From NCBI GenBank assembly GCA_937967345.1, contig CALBTN010000068.1:1-7146 (forward strand): a DNA stretch of 7,146 nt. Direction: 5' to 3'. Positions 1 through 6,134 of the stretch are shown one piece after another. Origin of the DNA: an uncultured Rubrivivax sp. GTDB taxonomy: Bacteria; Pseudomonadota; Gammaproteobacteria; Burkholderiales; Burkholderiaceae_C. How positions within the stretch are numbered: position 1 is the stretch's first letter; the number at the start of each line of letters is the position of its first letter. Under the pieces are notes generated by a model, which was given only the letters and a program-made list of their open reading frames with translations, was not told where the DNA came from and did no database searches. A program made the translations under genes and the position numbers.

Positions 1-667
1 CGGCATCTCGATCAAGCCGGCGCCCGAGATGGACGAGATGAAGTTCGACATGGGCGGCGCCGCCAGCGTGCTCGGCACCTTCCGCGCGGTGGCGCAACTG
101 CGGCCGAAGATCAACCTGGTCGGACTGATTCCGGCGTGCGAGAACATGCCCAGTGGCAGCGCGACCAAGCCCGGCGACGTCGTCACCAGCCTATCGGGGC
201 AGACGGTGGAGGTGCTCAACACCGATGCCGAAGGCCGGCTGATCTTGTGCGACGCGCTGACCTACGCCGAACGCTTCAAGCCGGCGGCGGTGGTCGACAT
301 CGCGACGTTGACCGGCGCCTGCGTCATCGCCCTCGGCCACCACCGCAGCGGCATGTTCAGCCGCGACGACGCGCTGGCCGACGAGTTGCAGCGCGCCGGC
401 CAGCAAGCACTCGACCCGTGCTGGCGCATGCCGCTGGACGACGAGTACGACGAGGCGCTGAAGAGCAACTTCGCCGACATCGCCAACGTCGGCGGACGCG
501 CCGGCGGCGCGATCACCGCGGCGATGTTCCTCAAGCGCTTCACCGCCAAGTACCCGTGGGCGCACCTGGACATCGCCGGCAGTGCGTGGAAGTCCGGCAC
601 CGCCAAGGGCGCCACCGGCCGGCCGGTGGCGCTGCTGACGCAGTTCGTGCTCGGCCGCGCCGGCTGA
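1..667 (+). CDS. pepA: Leucyl aminopeptidase (M17 family), C-terminal part, 5' end outside window
   Basis: This is a cytosolic metallo-aminopeptidase that removes N-terminal residues, preferably leucine, from peptides. The reading frame is open from base 2, so about 221 residues of a protein usually near 500 are visible. It opens with GISIKPAPEMDEMKFDMGGAA, which carries the Lys of ISIKP and the Asp of KFDMGG; both match active-site and metal ligands of the M17 family. The family signature NTDAEGR lies at 218-238 and supplies the bridging Asp and Glu and the catalytic Arg. The C-terminal blocks LKSNFADIANVGGRAGGAITAAMFL and WAHLDIAGSAWKSG..KGATGRPV are also typical. (The upstream VGKG.TFDTGG motif would lie outside the window.) The gene ends at TGA 665-667, ten bases before holC, so the two are probably co-transcribed. 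Identification is very secure; the full length and start cannot be seen. Confidence 0.96.
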   Translation, partial: GISIKPAPEMDEMKFDMGGAASVLGTFRAVAQLRPKINLVGLIPACENMPSGSATKPGDVVTSLSGQTVEVLNTDAEGRLILCDALTYAERFKPAAVVDIATLTGACVIALGHHRSGMFSRDDALADELQRAGQQALDPCWRMPLDDEYDEALKSNFADIANVGGRAGGAITAAMFLKRFTAKYPWAHLDIAGSAWKSGTAKGATGRPVALLTQFVLGRAG

Positions 668-677
668 CAGCCCGCCG

Positions 678-1112
678 ATGCCGCAGGTGGAGTTCCACAG
701 CGGCGTGGCCGCGCCGGTGCACTTCGCATGCCGGCTGCTGCGCAAGGCCTGCAGGCAGCACGTGGCGGTGCTGGTGACGGCGCCGCCCGATACGCTCGAG
801 CAACTCGACCGCGAGTTGTGGACCTTCGAGCCGCTGGCCTTCGTGCCGCACCGGCGCTTGCGCGATCCGTGCAGCATCGATGCCGCGCTGCGCCGCACGC
901 CGATCTGGCTGTGCGAGACCGCACCGCCACCACCGGGGCCGGGCGTGCTGCTCAACATCGGCGGCGCCGCACCGGCCGACGCCGAGCGCTTCGAACGAAT
1001 CATCGAGATCGTCGCGGCGGTGCCGCAGCAGGCGCAGCGCGCCCGCGCACGCTGGCGCGGATACGAGGCTTTGGGCTGGCCGCTGCAACACCACTCGCAC
1101 GCGTCGGCCTGA
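678..1112 (+). CDS. holC: DNA polymerase III subunit chi
   Basis: Chi is an accessory subunit of the polymerase III clamp-loader assembly; in E. coli it binds psi (HolD) and the C-terminal tail of single-strand binding protein. The 144-residue product is close to E. coli chi (147 residues). It begins VEFHSGV, followed by FACRLLRKACRQHVAVLVTAPP, then LDRELWTFEPLAFVPHRR, a Pro-rich turn leading to GVLLNIGG, and a C-terminal basic block RARARWRGYEALGWPLQHH at about residues 121-139. The order and spacing match the HolC family, and the basic C-terminal block corresponds to the part of E. coli chi implicated in SSB binding. No strong Shine-Dalgarno sequence precedes the ATG, but it lies 10 bases after the pepA stop, suggesting translation linked to pepA. 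The pepA-holC order is common in proteobacteria. No holD is present in the window; whether the organism has one cannot be judged. Confidence 0.93.
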   Translation: MPQVEFHSGVAAPVHFACRLLRKACRQHVAVLVTAPPDTLEQLDRELWTFEPLAFVPHRRLRDPCSIDAALRRTPIWLCETAPPPPGPGVLLNIGGAAPADAERFERIIEIVAAVPQQAQRARARWRGYEALGWPLQHHSHASA

Positions 1113-1159
1113 AAGGCAACGCGGGCCGATCCCGATACCGGCGCAGGTTGTCAATCCCT

Positions 1160-1165
1160 TATGAT
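1160..1165 (+). promoter_or_regulatory. Putative -10 element of the binding-protein gene
   Basis: TATGAT differs by one base from the sigma-70 consensus TATAAT. It lies 30 bases before the ATG at 1196, in the 83-base gap after holC, and this short stretch is less GC-rich than its surroundings. No convincing -35 hexamer is found 16-18 bases upstream: the bases there are ACCGGC-like. A TTGTCA at 1148-1153 looks like a -35 box but is only six bases from this -10. At normal spacing it would need a -10 near 1171, where the sequence is poor. A promoter in this gap is likely because the binding-protein gene has its own terminator, but the exact hexamer is a guess. Confidence 0.35.
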
Positions 1166-1170
1166 CCGCG

Positions 1171-1185
1171 CCACTTTTTTTGTGG
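1171..1185 (+). other. Short T-loop hairpin in the leader of the binding-protein gene
   Basis: CCAC, seven T residues, then GTGG form a four-base-pair hairpin ending ten bases before the ATG at 1196. The right arm joins the best available ribosome-binding stretch (GGGAAAG, 1184-1190), so the hairpin could partly cover it. If the -10 at 1160-1165 is real, transcription would start close to this hairpin. Four base pairs is weak and may be chance. Confidence 0.3.
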
Positions 1186-1195
1186 GAAAGCCCTC

Positions 1196-2395
1196 ATGAC
1201 CAAGTTCACCCTCTCGCTGGTCGCCTCCGCGGCCGTGCTGTTGGCAGCCTGCGGCAAGAAGGAGGAAGCGCCGGCCAGCACCGCCGCGACTCCCGCACCT
1301 GCTGCGGCACCCGCGGCGGCCGATGCCGTGGTGATCAAGATCGGCCACGTCGGCCCGACCAGCGGTACGGGTGCGCACCTGGGCAAGGACAACGAGATGG
1401 GCGCGCGCATGGCGATCGACGACCTGAACGCCAAGGGCGTGACGATCGGCGGCCAGAAGGTCACCTTCGAGCTGCTGGCCGAAGACGACGCGAGCGACCC
1501 CAAGCAGGGCACTGCCGCCGCGCAGAAGCTGATCGACGCCAAGGTGCAGGGCGTGGTCGGCCACCTGAACTCGGGCACCACGATCCCGGCATCGCAGCTG
1601 TACAACGCCGCCGGCATTCCGCAGATCTCGCCGTCGGCGACCAACCCGAAGTACACCCGCCAGGGCTACAACACCGCGTTTCGCGTGGTGGCCGATGACG
1701 TGCACCTGGGTGGCACGCTCGGCCGCTATGCGGTCAACGAACTCAAGGGCAAGAAGATCGCCATCATCGACGATCGCACCGCCTACGGCCAGGGCCTGGC
1801 CGACGAGTTCGACAAGGCGGTCAAGGCCGCCGGCGTCACGCCGCTGGAGCGCCAGTTCACCACCGACAAGGCCACCGACTTCACCGCCATCCTGACCACC
1901 CTCAAGGCGGAAAAGCCCGACGTCATCTTCTTCGGCGGCATGGACGCGGTGGCCGGCCCGATGATGCGGCAGATGAAGCAGCTCGGCATCAACGCCAAGT
2001 TCATGGGCGGCGACGGCGTGTGCACCGGCGAGCTGCCCAAGCTGGCGGCCGGCGCGATGGCCGACGACCAGGTCGTGTGCGCCGAAGCCGGCGGTGTCGA
2101 AGGCGAGCAAAAAGCGGGGATGGCCGCCTTCCGCGATAAGTTCAAGGCCAAGTATGGCGTCGACGTGCAGCTGTATGCGCCGTACGTCTACGACGCGGTC
2201 AACACCCTGGTGGTGGCGATGGAAAAGGCCGGCTCGTCCGATCCGGCCAAGTATCTGCCCGAGCTGCACAAGATCGACTACGACGGCGTCACCGGCCACA
2301 TCGCCTTCGACGACAAGGGCGACATCAAGAACGGTGCGTTGACGCTGTACACCTACGAGGGCGGCAATCGCAAGCAGATCGCGGTGGTGCGCTGA
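1196..2395 (+). CDS. Branched-chain amino acid-type ABC transporter substrate-binding lipoprotein (LivK/LivJ family)
   Basis: This is an extracytoplasmic solute-binding protein of the Leu/Ile/Val-binding family (Peripla_BP_6 type) that would deliver a small ligand to an ABC importer. The product has 399 residues. Residues 1-18 form a lipoprotein signal peptide with lipobox LAAC and Cys19 as the acylation site. A charged then Ala/Pro-rich tether follows (about 20-45), then the two-lobe fold from VVIKIGHVGPTSG. Ligand-pocket motifs of the family are present: GHLNSGTT (122-129), SPSAT (145-149) and AYGQG (196-200). Cys276 and Cys295 may form a disulfide. The frame is open upstream to 728, but the signal peptide fixes the start at ATG 1196; upstream sequence belongs to holC. 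No permease or ATPase gene is adjacent, so partners must lie elsewhere. The ligand could be Leu/Ile/Val or another amino acid, amide or aromatic acid; the sequence does not decide. Confidence 0.92.
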   Translation: MTKFTLSLVASAAVLLAACGKKEEAPASTAATPAPAAAPAAADAVVIKIGHVGPTSGTGAHLGKDNEMGARMAIDDLNAKGVTIGGQKVTFELLAEDDASDPKQGTAAAQKLIDAKVQGVVGHLNSGTTIPASQLYNAAGIPQISPSATNPKYTRQGYNTAFRVVADDVHLGGTLGRYAVNELKGKKIAIIDDRTAYGQGLADEFDKAVKAAGVTPLERQFTTDKATDFTAILTTLKAEKPDVIFFGGMDAVAGPMMRQMKQLGINAKFMGGDGVCTGELPKLAAGAMADDQVVCAEAGGVEGEQKAGMAAFRDKFKAKYGVDVQLYAPYVYDAVNTLVVAMEKAGSSDPAKYLPELHKIDYDGVTGHIAFDDKGDIKNGALTLYTYEGGNRKQIAVVR

Positions 2396-2422
2396 AGGCC
2401 CGTCGCTTTCACGATCGTCCAC

Positions 2423-2448
2423 AAGGCGCCCCGCGGGGCGCCTTTTTT
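2423..2448 (+). terminator. Intrinsic terminator of the binding-protein gene
   Basis: A perfect 22-base palindrome (arm AAGGCGCCCCG, complement on the right) spans 2423-2444 and runs into six T residues at 2443-2448, 27 bases after the stop codon at 2395. This is a textbook Rho-independent terminator for + strand transcription. On the opposite strand the palindrome is followed by only two T residues, so it should be much weaker for transcripts coming from malQ. Confidence 0.9.
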
Positions 2449-2553
2449 CATGGCCCCGCGCCGCGCGGGGCGCCTTTTTCATGGCCGCGCGGGGCGCTTT
2501 TTCATGGCCGCGCGCCGCGCGGGCCGCCCTTTTCATGGTCGCGCGCCGCGCGG
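2423..2553 (+). repeat. Tandem array of terminator-like units in the convergent intergenic gap
   Basis: After the first terminator, the sequence repeats a unit that starts CATGG, passes through a GC-only inverted repeat and ends in a T-run. The copies are 2449-2479 (31 bases, TTTTT end), 2480-2502 (23 bases, TTTTT end), 2503-2533 (31 bases, TTTT end) and a partial copy from 2534 to about 2553 without a T-run. The first 20 bases of copies 2449, 2503 and 2534 differ only by single substitutions (CATGGCCCCGCG, CATGGCCGCGCG, CATGGTCGCGCG, each followed by CCGCGCGG). The 23-base copy is about eight bases shorter in its GC core. Each copy can form a hairpin, for example CCCCGCG/CGCGGGG in the second and GCGC/GCGC directly before the T-run in the third. 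None is as good as the first. Tandem duplication by slippage of a terminator fits best. The last copy is inside malQ. Confidence 0.85.
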
Positions 2554-4053
2554 CAGCCGGTCGAACAGCCGGCATAGCGCGGCCAGCCGCTGCGCGCGGC
2601 CATCGTCGAGCTGGTGCGGCTGCATGCGCCAGCTCCACCAGCCGTTGGCCTGCCCGGGAAAGTTGAACCTGGCCTCGCCAGGCAGCGACAGCAGGTCCTG
2701 CATCGCGACGATCGCGGTGTCGGCCACCGACGCCAGCGCGCAGCGAATCAGGGTCCAGGCGATGTCCTCGCCGCCCACGCCCAGGTAGGCACGGGCGAAA
2801 CCCCGCTCGTGCTCGGTCGCGTGGGCCCACCAGCCGAGCGTGGTGTCGTTGTCGTGGGTGCCAGGGTAGACGACGCTGTCGTGCTCGTGGTGGTGCGGCA
2901 AATAGGTGTTGCTGGCATCGCCACCGAACGCGAACTGCAGGATGCGCATGCCGGGGTAGGCGAAGCGGCGGCGCAGCGCGTGCACGTCGGCCGTGATCAG
3001 CCCGAGGTCCTCGGCGATGATCGGCATCGGTCCGAGCGCGGCTTCGATCGCCTCGAACAACGCCGCGCCGGGGCCGGCGCGCCACTGGCCGTGCTGCGCG
3101 GTGGGCGCGCTGGCGGCGATCTCCCAGTAGCCGGCAAAACCGCGGAAGTGGTCGATGCGCACGATGTCCACCAGGTCGAACACTGCGCGCAGCCGTTGCA
3201 CCCACCACGCGTAGCCGTCGCTCGCGTGCGCCGGCCAGCGGTACAACGGGTTGCCCCAGCGCTGGCCGGTGGCGCTAAAGTAGTCCGGCGGCACCCCGGC
3301 GACGACGCTGGGGCGGCCGTCGGCGTCCAGCTCGAACAGCGGCTGGTGCGCCCAGACCTCGGCGCTGTGGTGCGCGATGAAGATCGGCACGTCGCCGACG
3401 ATGCGCACACCGCGCTGGTTGGCGTAGTGGCGCAAGGCCTGCCATTGGCGCAAGAAGCACCACTGGCCGAACTTCCAGAACGCGATGCGCGCGGCCTGCG
3501 CCGCCGCAGCGTCGGCCAGCGCCTGGGCATCGCGCCGGACCAGCGCCTCGGGCCAGGCGCACCAGTCGGCCGCGCCGGCTTCGGTGTGGGCTTCATCCAG
3601 CGCCATGAACAGCGCGTAGTCGTCCAGCCATGCCGCCTGGCGCTGGCAAAAGCGCGTGAAGTCCTGCTGGCGCTCGTCGTGCGGCGGCAACGCGAAGAAG
3701 CGCTCGGCCGCCCACTGCAGCCGCTGCATGCGAAAGGGCAGCACCTGCGCGAAGTCCACCCGGTCTGGCCGCGACTCGGGTGCCGGCGCGACCTCGTCGC
3801 TGCTCAACCAACCCTGCTGCTGCAGCTCGAGCAGGTCGATCAGCAGCAGGTTGCCGGCAAAGGCCGAGCGGCTGGAGTAGGGCGAATTGCCGGGGCCGAT
3901 CGGGTTCAGCGGCAGGATCTGCCACAGCGATTGCCCGGCCCGCGCCAGCCAGTCGACGAAGTGATGGGCGGCGGCGCCGCAGTCGCCGCTGCCGTGCGGC
4001 CCGGGCAGCGAGGTCGGGTGCAGCAGCACGCCGCTGGCACGAGGCAGGCGCAT
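2533..4053 (-). CDS. malQ: 4-alpha-glucanotransferase (amylomaltase, GH77)
   Basis: Amylomaltase transfers alpha-1,4-glucan segments between maltodextrins and releases glucose, so short chains produced by debranching can be rebuilt or degraded. The product has 506 residues, like the compact Thermus-type enzymes of about 500 and shorter than the roughly 690-residue E. coli MalQ. The N-terminus SGVLLHPTSLPGPHGSGD and LPLNPIGPGNSPYSSRSAFAGN are typical. The catalytic residues are present: nucleophile Asp at about 301 in VRIDHFRG, acid/base Glu at about 348 in IIAEDLG, and Asp at about 401 in GTHDNDTT. The start at ATG 4053 lies five bases after the glgX stop; an AGGAG lies upstream within the glgX end. 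The gene is the last of glgB-glgX-malQ in this window. Oddly, the last residues (about PRGARP) and the TGA stop fall in the terminator-repeat array, so the extreme C-terminus is likely recent and dispensable. Confidence 0.96.
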   Translation of the reverse strand: MRLPRASGVLLHPTSLPGPHGSGDCGAAAHHFVDWLARAGQSLWQILPLNPIGPGNSPYSSRSAFAGNLLLIDLLELQQQGWLSSDEVAPAPESRPDRVDFAQVLPFRMQRLQWAAERFFALPPHDERQQDFTRFCQRQAAWLDDYALFMALDEAHTEAGAADWCAWPEALVRRDAQALADAAAAQAARIAFWKFGQWCFLRQWQALRHYANQRGVRIVGDVPIFIAHHSAEVWAHQPLFELDADGRPSVVAGVPPDYFSATGQRWGNPLYRWPAHASDGYAWWVQRLRAVFDLVDIVRIDHFRGFAGYWEIAASAPTAQHGQWRAGPGAALFEAIEAALGPMPIIAEDLGLITADVHALRRRFAYPGMRILQFAFGGDASNTYLPHHHEHDSVVYPGTHDNDTTLGWWAHATEHERGFARAYLGVGGEDIAWTLIRCALASVADTAIVAMQDLLSLPGEARFNFPGQANGWWSWRMQPHQLDDGRAQRLAALCRLFDRLPRGARP

Positions 4054-4058
4054 CGACG

Positions 4059-6134
4059 TCAGGGCTCCTGGCGTTGCAACAGCACCAGGCTGCGTGCCGG
4101 CACGCGCTGCAGCGGCCCGGCCACCGCCGTTGTCACGCTGAGCGGCTCAGCGCTTTGCAGCAGCGGCTGCCAGCGTGCTGCCGGCAGCGCGAAGTCGAGA
4201 TCGGCGTCGCCAGGGTTGACCAGCAGCAGCAGCGGGTGCGTGCCGCGGCCCGGCAGCGTGATCAGCACGCCGATGCCTGCCTGAGCCGGCGCCTGCCAGT
4301 CGTCGGCCGCGGGCACGCGGCCATCAGGCAGCCGCCAATGCAGCCGCGCAGCCTGCGGCGGTGTGTCGACATGCCAGCTCGCGCCCAGCGGCAGCTGCGT
4401 TCGCCGCAGCGCGATGGCCTGCGCGCAGAACTCGAGCAGCGTCGCATCGGCGCGCGACCAGTCGATCCAGCTGGTCGGGTTGTCCTGGCAGTAGGCGTTG
4501 TTGTTGCCCTGCTGGCTGTGGCCGAGCTCGGCACCGGCCGCCAGCATCGGTGTGCCTTGCGCCAGCGCCAGCGTGGCCAGCAGCGCACGCTGCAGCCGCG
4601 CGCGCAAGCCCAGCACCCGGGCATCGCCGGTGTCGCCTTCGACGCCGCAGTTCCAGCTCAGGTTGTGGGCCGTGCCGTCGCGGTTGTCCTCGCCGTTGGC
4701 CTGGTTGTGGCGTTGGTCGTAGCTGACCAGGTCGCGCAGCGTGAAGCCGTCGTGCGCGACCACGTAGTTCAGCGACGCCGTCGGCGCGCGGCCGCGCTGC
4801 TCGAACAGGTCCGACGATGCGCACAGCCGGCGCGCGAACTCGCCGCGCGAGCACTGGCCGTTCAGCCAGGCGGCGCGCACCGTGTCGCGGAAGCGGTCGT
4901 TCCACTCGGCCCAGCGCGGCGGGAAGCGGCCGAGCTGGTAGCCGCCGGGGCCGATGTCCCAGGGCTCGGCGATCAGCTTGACGCCGGCCAGCTGCGGGTC
5001 CTGCGCGATGCAGGCGAAGAACGCCGAGCGCGCGTCGAAGCCGTGCTTGGTGCGCGCCAGCACGGTGGCCAGATCGAAGCGGAAGCCGTCGACGTGCATG
5101 CGCTGCACCCAGTAGCGCAGGCAGTCCATCACCCAATGCAGCACCTGCGGCTGGCTCAGGTCCAGCGTGTTGCCGCAGCCGCTTTCGTTGCGGTAGCGGC
5201 TGGCGTCGTCGGCATCGAGCCGGTAATAGCTGGCGTTGTCCAGGCCGCGCCAGCTCAGTGTCGGCCCGAGTTCGTCGGTCTCGGCGGTGTGGTTGAACAC
5301 CACGTCCAGGATCACCTCGATGCCGGCGCGGTGCAGCCGGCGCACCATGTCGCGGAACTCGTCGCGCAGCGCCGCGCCGTCATTGCCTGCGGTGCCGTAG
5401 CGCGGCTCGGGGCAGAAGTAGGCCAGGGTGTTGTAGCCCCAGTGGTTGCGCAGGCCCAGGCGCACCAGCCGCTCTTCGTCGATGAACTGCTGCACCGGCA
5501 GCAGGCTGACCGCGGTGACGCCCAGCCGCCGCAGGTGCGCGATCGCCGCGTCCGACGCCAGGCCGGCGAAGCAGCCGCGCTGCGCCTCGGGCACCTCGGG
5601 GTGCAGCTTGCTGAAGCCGCGCACGTGCACCTCGTACAGCACGCTGTCGGCCCACGGCGTGCGCGGCGCGGCATCGCCTTGCCAGTCGTAGCGGTCGTCG
5701 ACGACGCGCGCCTTCAGCGCCACCGCGGCGTTGTCGCGCTCGTCCGGCAGCGCCGGGTCGCGTTCGGCATCGCCGCGGTGCAGATCGCTCCAGGTGAAGC
5801 GGCCGACCGTCTCGCGCGCGCAAGGGTCGAGCAGCAGCTTGTGCGGGTTGAAGCGCTGGCCTTGCTGCGGCTGCCACGGCCCGTGCGCGCGCAGCCCGTA
5901 AACCAGCCCGGCCGCAGCGCCGGTCAGATGGCCGTGCCAGACGTCGCCGCTGCGCGCCGGCAGCGCCAGCCGTGCCCGCTCGTGGCTGCCGGCGTCGTCG
6001 TACAGACACAGCTCGATGGCCTGCGCATGCGCCGAGAACACCGCGAAGTTGACGCCGTCGGCATCGACCGTGGCGCCCAGCGGCCACGGTTGGCCGGGCG
6101 ACAACGCCGTGGCCGGGGACAGCGCGGAGCTCAC
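4059..6134 (-). CDS. glgX: Glycogen debranching enzyme (GH13, GlgX/TreX type)
   Basis: This isoamylase-type enzyme hydrolyses alpha-1,6 branches of glycogen or its limit dextrin and releases maltodextrins, which MalQ can process. The product has 691 residues, normal for the family. An N-terminal CBM48-like domain (about 12-120: QPWPLGATVDADGVNFAVFSAHA..IELCLYDD) precedes the GH13 barrel. The four conserved regions are intact: DVVFNHTAE (277-285), GFRFDLATV with nucleophile Asp354, LIAEPWD with acid/base Glu390, and VVAHDGFTL with Asp462. The barrel is followed by the GAELGHSQQGNNNAYCQDN block (534-552) and a C-terminal beta domain. The start is taken as GTG 6134, which overlaps the glgB TGA in the sequence GTGA. 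The frame stays open upstream to 7052, but that part is the shadow of glgB. Another in-frame GTG nine bases upstream is possible. GlgX and TreX cannot be separated from sequence alone; no trehalose genes are in the window. Confidence 0.95.
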   Translation of the reverse strand: MSSALSPATALSPGQPWPLGATVDADGVNFAVFSAHAQAIELCLYDDAGSHERARLALPARSGDVWHGHLTGAAAGLVYGLRAHGPWQPQQGQRFNPHKLLLDPCARETVGRFTWSDLHRGDAERDPALPDERDNAAVALKARVVDDRYDWQGDAAPRTPWADSVLYEVHVRGFSKLHPEVPEAQRGCFAGLASDAAIAHLRRLGVTAVSLLPVQQFIDEERLVRLGLRNHWGYNTLAYFCPEPRYGTAGNDGAALRDEFRDMVRRLHRAGIEVILDVVFNHTAETDELGPTLSWRGLDNASYYRLDADDASRYRNESGCGNTLDLSQPQVLHWVMDCLRYWVQRMHVDGFRFDLATVLARTKHGFDARSAFFACIAQDPQLAGVKLIAEPWDIGPGGYQLGRFPPRWAEWNDRFRDTVRAAWLNGQCSRGEFARRLCASSDLFEQRGRAPTASLNYVVAHDGFTLRDLVSYDQRHNQANGEDNRDGTAHNLSWNCGVEGDTGDARVLGLRARLQRALLATLALAQGTPMLAAGAELGHSQQGNNNAYCQDNPTSWIDWSRADATLLEFCAQAIALRRTQLPLGASWHVDTPPQAARLHWRLPDGRVPAADDWQAPAQAGIGVLITLPGRGTHPLLLLVNPGDADLDFALPAARWQPLLQSAEPLSVTTAVAGPLQRVPARSLVLLQRQEP
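4065..4069 (-). promoter_or_regulatory. Ribosome-binding site of malQ inside the glgX 3' end
   Basis: On the - strand the sequence reads AGGAG, with 11 bases between it and the malQ ATG (4051-4053). It lies within the last codons of glgX, just before its TGA (4059-4061). Spacing is slightly long, but no better site is present. The position suggests that ribosomes finishing glgX help malQ start. Confidence 0.55.

Noticed and set aside
1148..1153. TTGTCA as a -35 box
   Set aside because: It is only six bases from the TATGAT element, and no good -10 lies 16-18 bases downstream.
728..1195. N-terminal extension of the binding-protein frame into holC
   Set aside because: The extension is an out-of-frame reading of holC. 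The lipoprotein signal peptide begins exactly at ATG 1196.
2423..2553. Possible CRISPR array or REP/BIME element
   Set aside because: There are no unique spacers of constant length between the copies, the unit lengths vary, and each unit ends in a T-run like a terminator. No REP-associated transposase or cas gene is present. A genome-wide search would be needed to exclude a REP-like family entirely.
2450..2788. A small + strand frame starting in the array, with repeated MAARRAGR-like peptides
   Set aside because: Its repetitive N-terminus simply reflects the terminator repeats, and the rest is antisense to malQ. No ribosome-binding site is visible.
1151..3208. A 685-codon frame on the - strand crossing the convergent gap
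   Set aside because: It combines the antisense of the binding-protein gene, the repeat array and an off-frame part of malQ. It shows no domain and reads through repeated MKKAPRAARGHEK-like peptides created by the array.
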